Assembly (NCBI RefSeq): GCF_002943755.1
Contig: NZ_MQUB01000001.1
Location: 838,501 to 902,500 of the forward strand
Length of the DNA stretch: 64,000 bases
Origin: Aureitalea marina
Lineage (GTDB): Bacteria; Bacteroidota; Bacteroidia; Flavobacteriales; Flavobacteriaceae
Reading direction: 5' to 3'
The translations under genes were made by a program, and so were the position numbers. Positions 38,603 through 47,299 of this stretch are shown here, in pieces (within the stretch, counting starts at the first letter, position 1; every line of letters begins with the position of its first letter). The notes beneath the pieces are model-generated. The model made no database searches. It saw nothing but the letters and a program-made list of their open reading frames with translations, and had not been told where the DNA came from.

Positions 38603-39270
38603 GAATCAAACTGGCCATGGCGGATGATGAAGAACTGTTTCGTGTTGGCCTATCCCATATTTTGAATCGGTATGAGGATGTAGATATCCTCTTTGAGGCG
38701 GACAACGGGCAGTCATTGATGGAGCAGTTGGCCGAGGCGGAAGAGCTTCCGGATATTGTGGTGATGGACATTAAAATGCCCGAAATGAATGGGGTAGAGG
38801 CCACCAAAATGCTTCGCAAGGAATACCCGGATATCAACATCATCGCCTTGACCACCTACAACACCAAACCTTTTATCCGGAACATGATCGACGTAGGCGC
38901 CTGTGCCTACCTGGTAAAGAACTCGGCACCTCAAGAGGTCATTCATACCATCAGACAGGTTTATTCTAACGGCTTTTATTACGACAAATTGGTCATGGAG
39001 TCCATTCGGTCCAATAAACGTAGTACCAAGCCCAAAGGGGATAAGACCTCCGCAAATGGTGAATTCATAACGGATCGGGAAAAACAGATCCTGGAATTGA
39101 TCTGCCGGCAATATACCTCCCAGGAGATCGCCCAAAAACTGTTCATTAGTAAGCGGACTGTAGAAGTTCATCGCAAGAATCTATTGGATAAGACCCAGTC
39201 GAAGAATATTGCGGGATTGGTGGTTTATGCCCTAAAGAATGAGTTGGTGCCCAATATCATTATCGAGTAG
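38599..39270 (+). CDS. NarL/FixJ-type response regulator
   Basis: A 223-residue regulator. The receiver domain (1-122) has the acidic pocket D9/D10, phospho-acceptor D57 in VVMDIKMPEMNG and the conserved Lys in YLVKNS. A short linker leads to a LuxR-type HTH (about 155-223) with TDREKQILELICRQYTSQEIAQ and SKRTVEVHRKNLL. The TTG start at 38599 overlaps the kinase stop. The ATG six codons later would delete the first beta strand (IKLAMADDE), so the TTG is preferred. Target genes are unknown, and the cassette's own promoter is one candidate. Confidence 0.92.
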   Translation: MRIKLAMADDEELFRVGLSHILNRYEDVDILFEADNGQSLMEQLAEAEELPDIVVMDIKMPEMNGVEATKMLRKEYPDINIIALTTYNTKPFIRNMIDVGACAYLVKNSAPQEVIHTIRQVYSNGFYYDKLVMESIRSNKRSTKPKGDKTSANGEFITDREKQILELICRQYTSQEIAQKLFISKRTVEVHRKNLLDKTQSKNIAGLVVYALKNELVPNIIIE

Positions 39271-39399
39271 ACCTCGGGTTTCCTAAATTCCACGCGGTAT
39301 TCATAAATCGGGATAATTACTGATCATTTATCCGAAGATCTCTTCTACTAGCTTTTTAACTTGGCTACGGATTTAATAGCTCCCACTACAGACTTATAC

Positions 39400-40935
39400 A
39401 TGTTCACCAAAGTCTATGGCAGTGCTGTGATCGGTGTAGAAGCTTCTACCATTTCTGTTGAAGTCAATACGGATATCGGGGTAGGCTATCACCTGGTTGG
39501 CCTTCCGGATAGCGCCATCAAAGAGAGCAATTACAGGATCGCCGCCGCCCTCCAGAATAATGGTTATCGAATTCCCGGTAAGAAGATCACCCTCAATATG
39601 GCCCCGGCCGATCTTAGAAAAGAAGGAACGGCCTATGATCTTACCCTGGCCATTGGAATATTAGTCAGTACCGGGCAGATCAATACTCAGTATGATCCGG
39701 AAGAATACATCATCATGGGCGAACTGGGTCTGGACGGGAGCCTGATGCCCATTCGGGGAGTATTACCCATTGCGATCAATGCCCGGGACGAAGGCTTTAA
39801 AGGCTTCTTTTTACCTGATCAGAATGCAGAAGAAGCATCAGTTGTAGAGGGCCTGGATGTTTATGGCATTTCCCATCTGAGCCAGCTTATCGCGTTCTTC
39901 GATATAGGTAAGGTTCCGAAAGTAACAGAACATAAAGGGCTTAAAGCTGCAGTAAGCACTAATCCAGAGCTACCGGATTTCTGCGAGGTCAAAGGGCAGG
40001 AATCCATCAAACGCTGTATGGAGGTTGCCGCTGCAGGCGGTCATAATATCGTATTGGTCGGTCCTCCAGGTTCAGGTAAGACCATGCTCGCCAAGCGATT
40101 GCCAGGTATACTGCCTCCCATGAGTTTGCCAGAGGCCCTGGAAACAACTAAGATCCATAGTGTGGCTGGTCGTACCATGGAACACAATGGCCTGATCACG
40201 GACCGGCCGTTCAGAAGCCCACATCATACCATATCGGATGTTGCCCTGGTAGGTGGAGGTTCTTTCCCTCAGCCCGGTGAGATTTCCCTTGCTCATAATG
40301 GGGTACTTTTCCTGGATGAACTACCGGAGTTTAAGCGTTCCGTCTTAGAAGTGATGAGACAACCCCTGGAGGATAGGCAGGTCACCATTGCAAGAGCTCG
40401 CTTTACGGTGACCTATCCTTCCAGTTTTATGTTGGTGGCCAGTATGAACCCCAGTCCTGGAGGTTATTTTGACAATCCGGATTCTCCCGTGGCCAGTTCC
40501 GCATCCGAAACTCGCCGTTACCTGAACCGCATTTCCGGGCCCCTGTTGGACCGCATCGACATTCATATGGAAGTCAGCCCTGTTAACTTCGAAGAGCTGA
40601 GCCAAGACCGCTATGGAGAACGATCGGAGGCCATCAGGAAGCGGGTAATAAAAGCAAGAGAAATACAGACCATGAGGTTTGAGAAATTACCAGAGATACA
40701 CTACAACGCCCAAATGGGAGTAAGGCAGATCAGGAAGTACTGTGCAATTGACAAACAGACCAAACAGCTTTTAAAACTGGCCATGGAGAAACTCAAACTC
40801 TCGGCCCGCGCCTACGACCGTATCTTAAAGGTAGCTCGAACTATCGCAGATCTGGATGGTGAAGAGTTGGTACTATCCAGACATGTGGCAGAGGCCATTC
40901 AGTACAGGAGTTTGGACAAGTTGACATCCAATTGA
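39400..40935 (+). CDS. YifB/ComM family Mg-chelatase-like AAA+ ATPase
   Basis: A 511-residue protein with the start placed at the ATG 39400 (MFTKVYGSAVIGVEA); a TTG 13 codons earlier is in frame but outside the usual length. The N-terminal ChlI-like domain (about 1-170) is followed by the AAA+ core with Walker A GPPGSGKT and Walker B GVLFLDELPEF. A C-terminal Mg_chelatase_C helical domain completes it. ComM in other bacteria is a hexameric helicase that speeds branch migration during natural transformation. A weak hairpin (GGATAA/TTATCC, 39311-39333) lies upstream. It is a single-gene unit convergent with the AstE-like gene. Confidence 0.92.
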   Translation: MFTKVYGSAVIGVEASTISVEVNTDIGVGYHLVGLPDSAIKESNYRIAAALQNNGYRIPGKKITLNMAPADLRKEGTAYDLTLAIGILVSTGQINTQYDPEEYIIMGELGLDGSLMPIRGVLPIAINARDEGFKGFFLPDQNAEEASVVEGLDVYGISHLSQLIAFFDIGKVPKVTEHKGLKAAVSTNPELPDFCEVKGQESIKRCMEVAAAGGHNIVLVGPPGSGKTMLAKRLPGILPPMSLPEALETTKIHSVAGRTMEHNGLITDRPFRSPHHTISDVALVGGGSFPQPGEISLAHNGVLFLDELPEFKRSVLEVMRQPLEDRQVTIARARFTVTYPSSFMLVASMNPSPGGYFDNPDSPVASSASETRRYLNRISGPLLDRIDIHMEVSPVNFEELSQDRYGERSEAIRKRVIKAREIQTMRFEKLPEIHYNAQMGVRQIRKYCAIDKQTKQLLKLAMEKLKLSARAYDRILKVARTIADLDGEELVLSRHVAEAIQYRSLDKLTSN

Positions 40936-41100
40936 TGATGATGTCGTTCAATCCTCGAATGCCTCAATATCGTTATTCAGATCGGTTAGCATTTGCTCAA
41001 GATCCCTACGATTGCTGGGTTGTATCTGGTTCAGGAGTGTTTGAGCCTATGGAAGATAGCGTATTTTATGGACATTCTTGCCTTAAGGTTCCAGCTACGG

Positions 41101-42303
41101 CTAGTTCATCCAGGGGGAAGAGAGATATTCTTCTGTTCTGGATGCTGCCTCCCTGTTCTTGGCTCTAAGATGTGTCTCATCCATCCATTTACTTCTATAA
41201 CCCATAAGGTGAAGCAGGGGACGGGCCAAAAACCTGGCAGTCTTCAGATCTACTACCAACTCATCTTTATTGCCATTGGCCCATTCCACCCCAGGTAAAA
41301 GCGGTAGGAAGCGGTCCATTCGGATATGCCTTGCCCAGGCAGACAAGGTCATGAATAGTTTAGGAACCGGTCTAATAATGAAGTAGCCATCGTCTCCTTT
41401 CCCCTGGTATAATGGCATGAATATCTTACCATCTTTTGGGTCATTGATGGGGCCGCTGGGGCAATTGGCCAGGTGCTGTCCCTTGTGGATCGGCTGGAAA
41501 TTTGTAAACCCGGGTAACATCTCGAAGTCGTTCCGGCAGGTTACCAGGTGGCGATGGATGATCTCGCAGATAGAGCGCAGCCGCCTATTGTGTTTGGCCA
41601 GGGTGTGATGGTACTTTTTGTAGTTGATATTCGCTTTGTCTATGGCCCCAGTAAATACCATGGAGAGGTAAATGAAGGCTTGGCGATTGGCAATGGAAGC
41701 CAGTTCGTCATGCTGTCCTCCTTCAAAACCGAAGGCCACATAGCCAAGCTCATTCACATAGCTAAGCAGCGGCCCATCCAGGTATTCCTCTATCCCCAAA
41801 ATGATGGGTGCAGGATACTGGTAGGTGAATTCTCGGATTAACAGACTGTCATTAACCGTAAGGAACGGAATGGTCTCACTAGAGGTAGTGTGAAGATCAA
41901 AGAAATAGAATGGCCCTTTTCTACTGAGGGTCAACTTCTGCAAGATCTGGTTGATCTCCATCAGTTCCTGCTGATCCTCCAGTAAGTCATTTGGTGCGCT
42001 TTGATCGATCTTCTCCAGGTTTGAACGGGTCCATTCCCTGTTCAGATCCACCCGCTGGTATCGAACGCCCAATTGGAGGGCACTGAGGTTTCCGGTAATT
42101 GCGATGATCTCTCCAGCAAATTCGGGAGCGGTAGAATTCAGAAATTCAAAAACCCGATGAAGGGCGAAGACCCCGGCAGGTTCATTGCCGTGAATACCCC
42201 CAAAGAAAACTAATACTGGACCCGGCTTACTACCCCGGTAATGGCCTAAAATGCGATCTACTGTTACGCTGCGCTTAAGGGCTTTACTATGCACTTGGGT
42301 CAT
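41101..42303 (-). CDS. Succinylglutamate desuccinylase/aspartoacylase (AstE-like) zinc deacylase
   Basis: A 400-residue M14-superfamily enzyme. I choose the ATG at 42303 (MTQVHSKALKRSV); an upstream frame start at 42321 is less likely. Zinc ligands are in FGGIHGNEPAG (His and Glu) and FFDLHTTSSET (His). The family removes acyl or amino-acid groups from amino-acid alpha-amines. Its start overlaps the end of the GCS2-CBS gene by 17 bp, so the two are coupled. A ligase that makes an amide next to a deacylase that breaks one suggests a small-molecule amide cycle of unknown chemistry. Confidence 0.82.
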   Translation of the reverse strand: MTQVHSKALKRSVTVDRILGHYRGSKPGPVLVFFGGIHGNEPAGVFALHRVFEFLNSTAPEFAGEIIAITGNLSALQLGVRYQRVDLNREWTRSNLEKIDQSAPNDLLEDQQELMEINQILQKLTLSRKGPFYFFDLHTTSSETIPFLTVNDSLLIREFTYQYPAPIILGIEEYLDGPLLSYVNELGYVAFGFEGGQHDELASIANRQAFIYLSMVFTGAIDKANINYKKYHHTLAKHNRRLRSICEIIHRHLVTCRNDFEMLPGFTNFQPIHKGQHLANCPSGPINDPKDGKIFMPLYQGKGDDGYFIIRPVPKLFMTLSAWARHIRMDRFLPLLPGVEWANGNKDELVVDLKTARFLARPLLHLMGYRSKWMDETHLRAKNREAASRTEEYLSSPWMN

Positions 42304-44164
42304 GATCAAAGGCAATGACATCTTTAATGGTTATTATTCCGACCAGGTCTCCTTTCTGAAGCACCGGAAGACAGCCTATCTCGTTGGTTTTCATGTGGGT
42401 TATGGCTTCCTGTATGGAGGTCCTTGGTGTAGTAGTAATTACTTCGGCTTCCATGATCGTACCCACTATCAGGTCCTTGTCTAGCGGTGGTGGCTGGCCA
42501 AATCGCTCAACATGTGTCCACGTTAGCAAGCCTGTTAACTTTCCTTGATGATCGGTAACTGGCATATGATGAATATCCTTCCATTGCATGATCTCAATGG
42601 CCAGGTTGGCTAGGTCGTCTTCATGGACAGTGAATAATTGGCTACTCATAATGTGTCCGACGTAACGCGGAGGGGTGTCTGCTTTTGCAGGACAAGCAAT
42701 ATCTGTCCATTCGTGGACAGGTTTACCGGATTGCTCGAATTGATGCAGGTGTTGGGTCAGAAGCCTCAGGGAATGGTCGATCTTGTTCTCTTTCCTCAGC
42801 TTCCGATAATTTCGGGTGAGCCATTTAGAGCCCGTTTTCCCCTTCGCTCGTTGTTCGATCACACGCAGATAGTTCTCTGTAGTCTCCTTATCCAAACCAG
42901 AATTGGTAAGACCGCGATAGGCAATGGGAAGTAACTCTTTGGTGACCAGGTCCTCAGTACTCATGCGTTTACCATCCCAGCATTGGAAGGTGTCCAGGCC
43001 GGCCCTTGCCGAATTGATGAAATTATTCTTCACTTCCCTGAAATCCATCACCTCCGGTATATTGTCGAATTTTGTTGGACGAGCTTGCATCAGACCTACC
43101 CAGAAGGCGAAGGTGGCCATGGCGTCAAGCGTAGTTGGCCCAGCGGGAATATATCTGTTCTCTATACGCAAATGCGGTTTGCCGTTTCCAACGCCATAAC
43201 AGGCGCGGTTCCACGGGTAAATCGTACCACTATGAAGCCCTAGAGCGCGTAGCTTAGGGATCTTTCCTTCTTGAACCATTTTATATGAATCATCCTCCAG
43301 TTTGGTGGAAAGTATGGCCGGATACTGGGCGATATTGTCCTTAAAAATATCAACGGTCGTGCCAGTTGCCCATTCTTTGCCAAAGGAGACTCTGGGGCGC
43401 TGATCTTTTAGGGCATATGAGGTATTTCGCGTATCAATACTCTGCTGGAACAGAGCGATGCGGGTTTCGGACCAAAGTTCTCTTCCCAGAAGTAAGGGAG
43501 AATTCGTACTGACTCCCAAGACCGGTCCAGAAATTGCCTGCGACCAGTTAAAACTTGAAACAAAATCATTGGGATCGATCTGTAAGTGCAATTGGAAACT
43601 GGTATTACAGGCTTCAAATAATACGGTGTCATGAATGATGCTCAATTCGTCAACACCTCTTAAATGGAGTTGGAAATCACTGCTCCTAACCTCCTTTAGG
43701 ATCTGATTCAGCGCGTAATATCTTGGGCTAGGAGTGATATAATCATATCCAAGGTGACGTGAGCCAATGGTCGGCAGTATTCCTGTGAGCAGAATATTGG
43801 TACCATATCTTCGGGCGGCACGGCCTGCATTGTCCAAGAGATCATCTAACTGATGATGTACAGATTTCATCGCTCCGGCTTTTAATTCTACCGGATCCAG
43901 GTTGATCTCCAGGTTGTAAGTGGCCAATTCTGTCGTGAAGTGATCGTCGTCAATAGCTTTGAGCACCTCCATGTTGTTATCCGAAGGCCGCCAGTCTGCT
44001 GTAACCAGGCAAAATTCTTGTTCTGCCCCAATTCGGGTGATTCCCGATTCGATCAGGTCGTTCTGGAGCATGTATTCCAGGGCTCGAATATCTTGTATCA
44101 GGTAGTGAATGAATGCTGCTCGTTGCGAAGCTGTTTCCAGAGTTTGGACCGAATGCTCTCCCAT
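42287..44164 (-). CDS. Glutamate-cysteine ligase-like (GCS2) carboxylate-amine ligase fused to tandem CBS domains
   Basis: A 625-residue fusion. Residues about 30-460 form a GCS2-type ATP-dependent carboxylate-amine ligase with GAEQEFCLV (about 45-53), a NLEINLDPVEL segment, LRGVDELS, and HLRIENRYIPAGPT near residue 335. A helical linker precedes two CBS domains (about 505-560 and 570-625), including IHHMPVTDHQGKLTGLLT and GCLPVLQKGDLVGIITIKD. CBS pairs bind adenine nucleotides, so ligase activity is probably tied to energy state. The product is not known; gamma-glutamylcysteine is possible but not shown. It overlaps the AstE-like gene. Confidence 0.85.
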   Translation of the reverse strand: MGEHSVQTLETASQRAAFIHYLIQDIRALEYMLQNDLIESGITRIGAEQEFCLVTADWRPSDNNMEVLKAIDDDHFTTELATYNLEINLDPVELKAGAMKSVHHQLDDLLDNAGRAARRYGTNILLTGILPTIGSRHLGYDYITPSPRYYALNQILKEVRSSDFQLHLRGVDELSIIHDTVLFEACNTSFQLHLQIDPNDFVSSFNWSQAISGPVLGVSTNSPLLLGRELWSETRIALFQQSIDTRNTSYALKDQRPRVSFGKEWATGTTVDIFKDNIAQYPAILSTKLEDDSYKMVQEGKIPKLRALGLHSGTIYPWNRACYGVGNGKPHLRIENRYIPAGPTTLDAMATFAFWVGLMQARPTKFDNIPEVMDFREVKNNFINSARAGLDTFQCWDGKRMSTEDLVTKELLPIAYRGLTNSGLDKETTENYLRVIEQRAKGKTGSKWLTRNYRKLRKENKIDHSLRLLTQHLHQFEQSGKPVHEWTDIACPAKADTPPRYVGHIMSSQLFTVHEDDLANLAIEIMQWKDIHHMPVTDHQGKLTGLLTWTHVERFGQPPPLDKDLIVGTIMEAEVITTTPRTSIQEAITHMKTNEIGCLPVLQKGDLVGIITIKDVIAFDHDPSA

Positions 44165-44351
44165 TTTACTGGTGGGTTTAGATCGTTGTCAGCTGCAAAT
44201 TCCAGAAATTTTTAGCTTTAAAATATGACATTCATCAGACCATCATTTGAAGACATACATTCAATACTGGATCGCTTCACTCTATTTAACGTTATTTTAA
44301 GGATTAAGGCATGGGTACCATTGTATCTTTAAAACTTTAAAATAAAAACCA

Positions 44352-47219
44352 ATGATCATCAAAAATTTGACAAAACGCTGGGGCATTCTTGCCCTGCTAG
44401 GTCTTTTTGTTCTTACTGCCTGTCAGCAGGACAAGGAAATGGCAGCCGATAGCGCGAAATTATCGGTAGAATTTGAAAAATATGAATTGGAGAACGGTCT
44501 GGATGTGATCCTTCATAAGGACAAAAGTGATCCTATCGTTTCCTTGGCCATCCAGTACGGAGTGGGCTCTAACAGGGAAAAGACCGGACGGACTGGATTT
44601 GCTCACCTCTTCGAACACATGTTGTTCCAGGAATCTGAAAATGTCGGGCAGGATCAGTTCTTCAAGATAATCCAGGATGCCGGAGGAACCTTGAACGGGG
44701 GAACCTGGAAGGATGGAACCATCTATTACGAGGTAGTTCCTAACAATGCCCTGGAGACCATCCTTTGGCTGGAAAGTGATAGAATGGGGTACCTGATCAA
44801 TACAGTTACCGAATCTGCTTTTTACAACCAACAAGAAGTTGTTCAGAATGAAAAGCGCCAACGGGTAGATAACAATCCTTACGGACATACCAACTGGGTG
44901 CTGGACAAGAACATCTATCCGGAAGGGCACCCCTACAATTGGCAGGTGATCGGAGAACTGGTTGACCTTCAGAATGCGACAGTAGAGGACGTAAAAGAGT
45001 TCTACGATAAATTCTATGGTCCTAATAATGCCACATTGGTATTGGCAGGAGATTTCGAGACCGAAGATGCCAAGGCTCTGATCGAAAAGTATTTCGGCGA
45101 GATCAAACGTCGTCAGGAAGTGGCCAAGCTAGAGCCTATGCCTGTAACCATAGACGAGACCAAGCGCCTATATCACGAGGACAACTTTGCCACTACTGCT
45201 CAGCTTAACATGGTTTGGCCAACTCTTCAGCAATATACTGACGATGCTTACGCCCTGGATTTCCTTGCTGAGATCCTGTCTAGCGGGAAGAAAGCCCCCA
45301 TGTACAAGGTGCTGGTCAAAGACAAGGAATTAACCTCCCGTACTGTGGCTTACAACAACTCCCAGGAGATCGCCGGGGAGTTCCACGTAATAATCACTGC
45401 CAACAACGGAGTTAATCTAAACGACGTAGAGGCCGGTATCAATGAGGCATTTGCCCTTTTTGAAGAGACAGGGGTTACCGATAGAGATATCGAGCGAATC
45501 AAAGCCGGATTGGAGACTCAGTTCTACAACGGTATCAGCAGTGTACTAGGCAAGTCCTTCCAATTGGCGCAATACAATGTATTTGCTGGAGATCCTGGAT
45601 TTATCGAGCAGGATATCGAGAACATCAAGAAGGTGACCAAGGAAGACGTGATGCGGGTTTACGAAAAATACATCAAGGATAAGCCTTATGTGATGACCAG
45701 CTTTGTTCCTAAGGGACAGACGGAACTGATCGCTTCAAATTCTGAAGTGGCTCCGGTTGTAGAGGAGGCCATCGTCGAGAATGTGGCTAAAGAAGTGGTA
45801 GATTCTCAGGAAGAGATCGCCAAGACTCCTTCTAATATCGATCGTTCTACACAGCCGGCTCAGGGACCTTCACCAAAACTGAACATCCCTCAGAGCTGGA
45901 GTAAAGAACTGGCTAACGGTATGAAGGTATACGGTATTCAGCAAGACGAGATCCCAGTGGTCAACTTCAGTATCGTCATGGAAGGTGGACACCTGCTGGA
46001 TGATATGGAAAAGAACGGGGTAGCCAACCTGATGACCGATATCATGATGGAAGGTACCGCGAATAAGACCCCAGAAGAGTTGGAGGAAGAGATCGAATTG
46101 CTCGGTGCAAGTATCAATATGTACACCACCAGAGAATCCATCGTTATTCAAGGGAACACTTTGGTGCGTAACCTACAGAAGACTTTGGACCTGGTTCAGG
46201 AGGTTCTTATGGAGCCACGCTGGGACGAAGAGGAGTTTGCTCGTATCAAACTGGCGACGGTCAATCAGATCAAACGTTCTGATGCGAATCCAAATGCTGT
46301 TGCCGGTAGAGTATACAATAAGCTACTATATGGCGAGGATCACATCTTTAGTTATCCGACTTCCGGTACGGTAGAATCTGTTGAGGCCATCACCATGGAT
46401 GATCTAAAGGCCTATTACGAGAAGAATTTCTCTCCTTCTGTGTCCAATATGCACATAGTAGGTAAGATCGATCAGGCAGGTGCTTTGGCTGCTGTCGCGG
46501 GACTGGAAAAAGCTTGGGCTGCCAAGGAGGTAACCATCCCTGAATACCCTATTCCAGATCCTAGAGATCGTTCTTCTGTTTACTTTGTAGACATTCCGAA
46601 TGCGAAGCAGTCCGTGATCAACATCGGTTATATCGCTCTGTCCAGAACCAACCCGGATTTCTACCCGGCAGAGGTTATGAACTACAAGCTAGGAGGATCT
46701 TTCAGCGGAAGTGTGAACATGATCCTTCGGGAAGAAAAGGGATATACCTATGGAGCTCGAACCTATTTTGGAGGTACCAAGATCCCAGGAACATTTACAG
46801 CTTCGTCCAGTGTAAGAACAAATACAACCGGAGAATCAGTACAAATTTTCCGAGACGAGATCCGCAAGTACAAGGATGGTATCAGTGAAGAAGATCTGGA
46901 GTTCACCAAGAATGCCCTGATCAAGTCCAATGCCCGTCGTTTCGAGACTCAGTTCTCCCTCTTGGGTATGTTACAAGAGATGAGCACTTATGGTCTAGCT
47001 CCTGATTATATCTCCCAGGAAGAAGCAACTGTCCGGAATATGACCCTGGAACAGCACAAGACTTTAGCGAATAAATATTTAGACGAGTCCAAGATGGCTT
47101 ACCTGGTGGTAGGAGACGCCACTACTCAATTTGCCCAGTTTAAGGACATGGGCTTTGATGAAGTTCTGCTGGTCGACAAACAAGGAGAAGAAGTAGAGCT
47201 GGAAGAGGTAAAACAGTAA
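44352..47219 (+). CDS. M16 family zinc metallopeptidase (fused pair) lipoprotein
   Basis: A 955-residue exported protease with a lipoprotein signal (lipobox LTAC, C24). The first M16B half (about 40-480) has the inverted zinc motif HLFEH (H85, E88, H89) and downstream Glu residues in the EVVQNEKRQR helix. The second half (about 510-940) has the same fold, but at the motif position reads LMTDIMMEGT and is catalytically inactive. Active/inactive pairs are the rule in the family, usually as two polypeptides; here they are fused through an acidic linker (about 465-505). It probably degrades peptides in the periplasm. A perfect terminator follows. Confidence 0.93.
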   Translation: MIIKNLTKRWGILALLGLFVLTACQQDKEMAADSAKLSVEFEKYELENGLDVILHKDKSDPIVSLAIQYGVGSNREKTGRTGFAHLFEHMLFQESENVGQDQFFKIIQDAGGTLNGGTWKDGTIYYEVVPNNALETILWLESDRMGYLINTVTESAFYNQQEVVQNEKRQRVDNNPYGHTNWVLDKNIYPEGHPYNWQVIGELVDLQNATVEDVKEFYDKFYGPNNATLVLAGDFETEDAKALIEKYFGEIKRRQEVAKLEPMPVTIDETKRLYHEDNFATTAQLNMVWPTLQQYTDDAYALDFLAEILSSGKKAPMYKVLVKDKELTSRTVAYNNSQEIAGEFHVIITANNGVNLNDVEAGINEAFALFEETGVTDRDIERIKAGLETQFYNGISSVLGKSFQLAQYNVFAGDPGFIEQDIENIKKVTKEDVMRVYEKYIKDKPYVMTSFVPKGQTELIASNSEVAPVVEEAIVENVAKEVVDSQEEIAKTPSNIDRSTQPAQGPSPKLNIPQSWSKELANGMKVYGIQQDEIPVVNFSIVMEGGHLLDDMEKNGVANLMTDIMMEGTANKTPEELEEEIELLGASINMYTTRESIVIQGNTLVRNLQKTLDLVQEVLMEPRWDEEEFARIKLATVNQIKRSDANPNAVAGRVYNKLLYGEDHIFSYPTSGTVESVEAITMDDLKAYYEKNFSPSVSNMHIVGKIDQAGALAAVAGLEKAWAAKEVTIPEYPIPDPRDRSSVYFVDIPNAKQSVINIGYIALSRTNPDFYPAEVMNYKLGGSFSGSVNMILREEKGYTYGARTYFGGTKIPGTFTASSSVRTNTTGESVQIFRDEIRKYKDGISEEDLEFTKNALIKSNARRFETQFSLLGMLQEMSTYGLAPDYISQEEATVRNMTLEQHKTLANKYLDESKMAYLVVGDATTQFAQFKDMGFDEVLLVDKQGEEVELEEVKQ

Positions 47220-47242
47220 TTTTAAGTGTTAGTACCGAGAGA

Positions 47243-47275
47243 GGGATGCCCGAAAGGGTGTCCCTTTTTCTTTTT
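47243..47275 (+). terminator. Rho-independent terminator with GAAA tetraloop after the M16 gene
   Basis: GGGATGCCC (47243-47251), loop GAAA and GGGTGTCCC (47256-47264) form an unbroken 9-pair stem including two G-U pairs. It is followed by TTTTTCTTTTT. An in-frame ATG at 47246 lies inside the stem and should not be taken as the Nramp start. Confidence 0.88.
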
Positions 47276-47299
47276 ATCTTTCTTTTCCAATACCATCAC

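Noticed and set aside
38617-38619. ATG start for the response regulator
   Set aside because: It would remove the first beta strand of the receiver domain; the TTG at 38599 overlapping the kinase stop keeps it.
40948-41046. Minus-strand 33-codon open stretch ending LNNDIEAFED after yifB
   Set aside because: It looks protein-like but has only an internal ATG 15 codons from its end and is bounded by a stop; too short to support as a gene or remnant.
40932-41298. Plus-strand frames at the yifB/AstE junction
   Set aside because: They are shadows of the minus-strand AstE-like gene and lack family features.
47246-47299. Upstream ATG start for the Nramp gene
   Set aside because: The ATG lies in the stem of a perfect terminator and the added residues (PERVSLFLFIFLF) are encoded by its U-tract.
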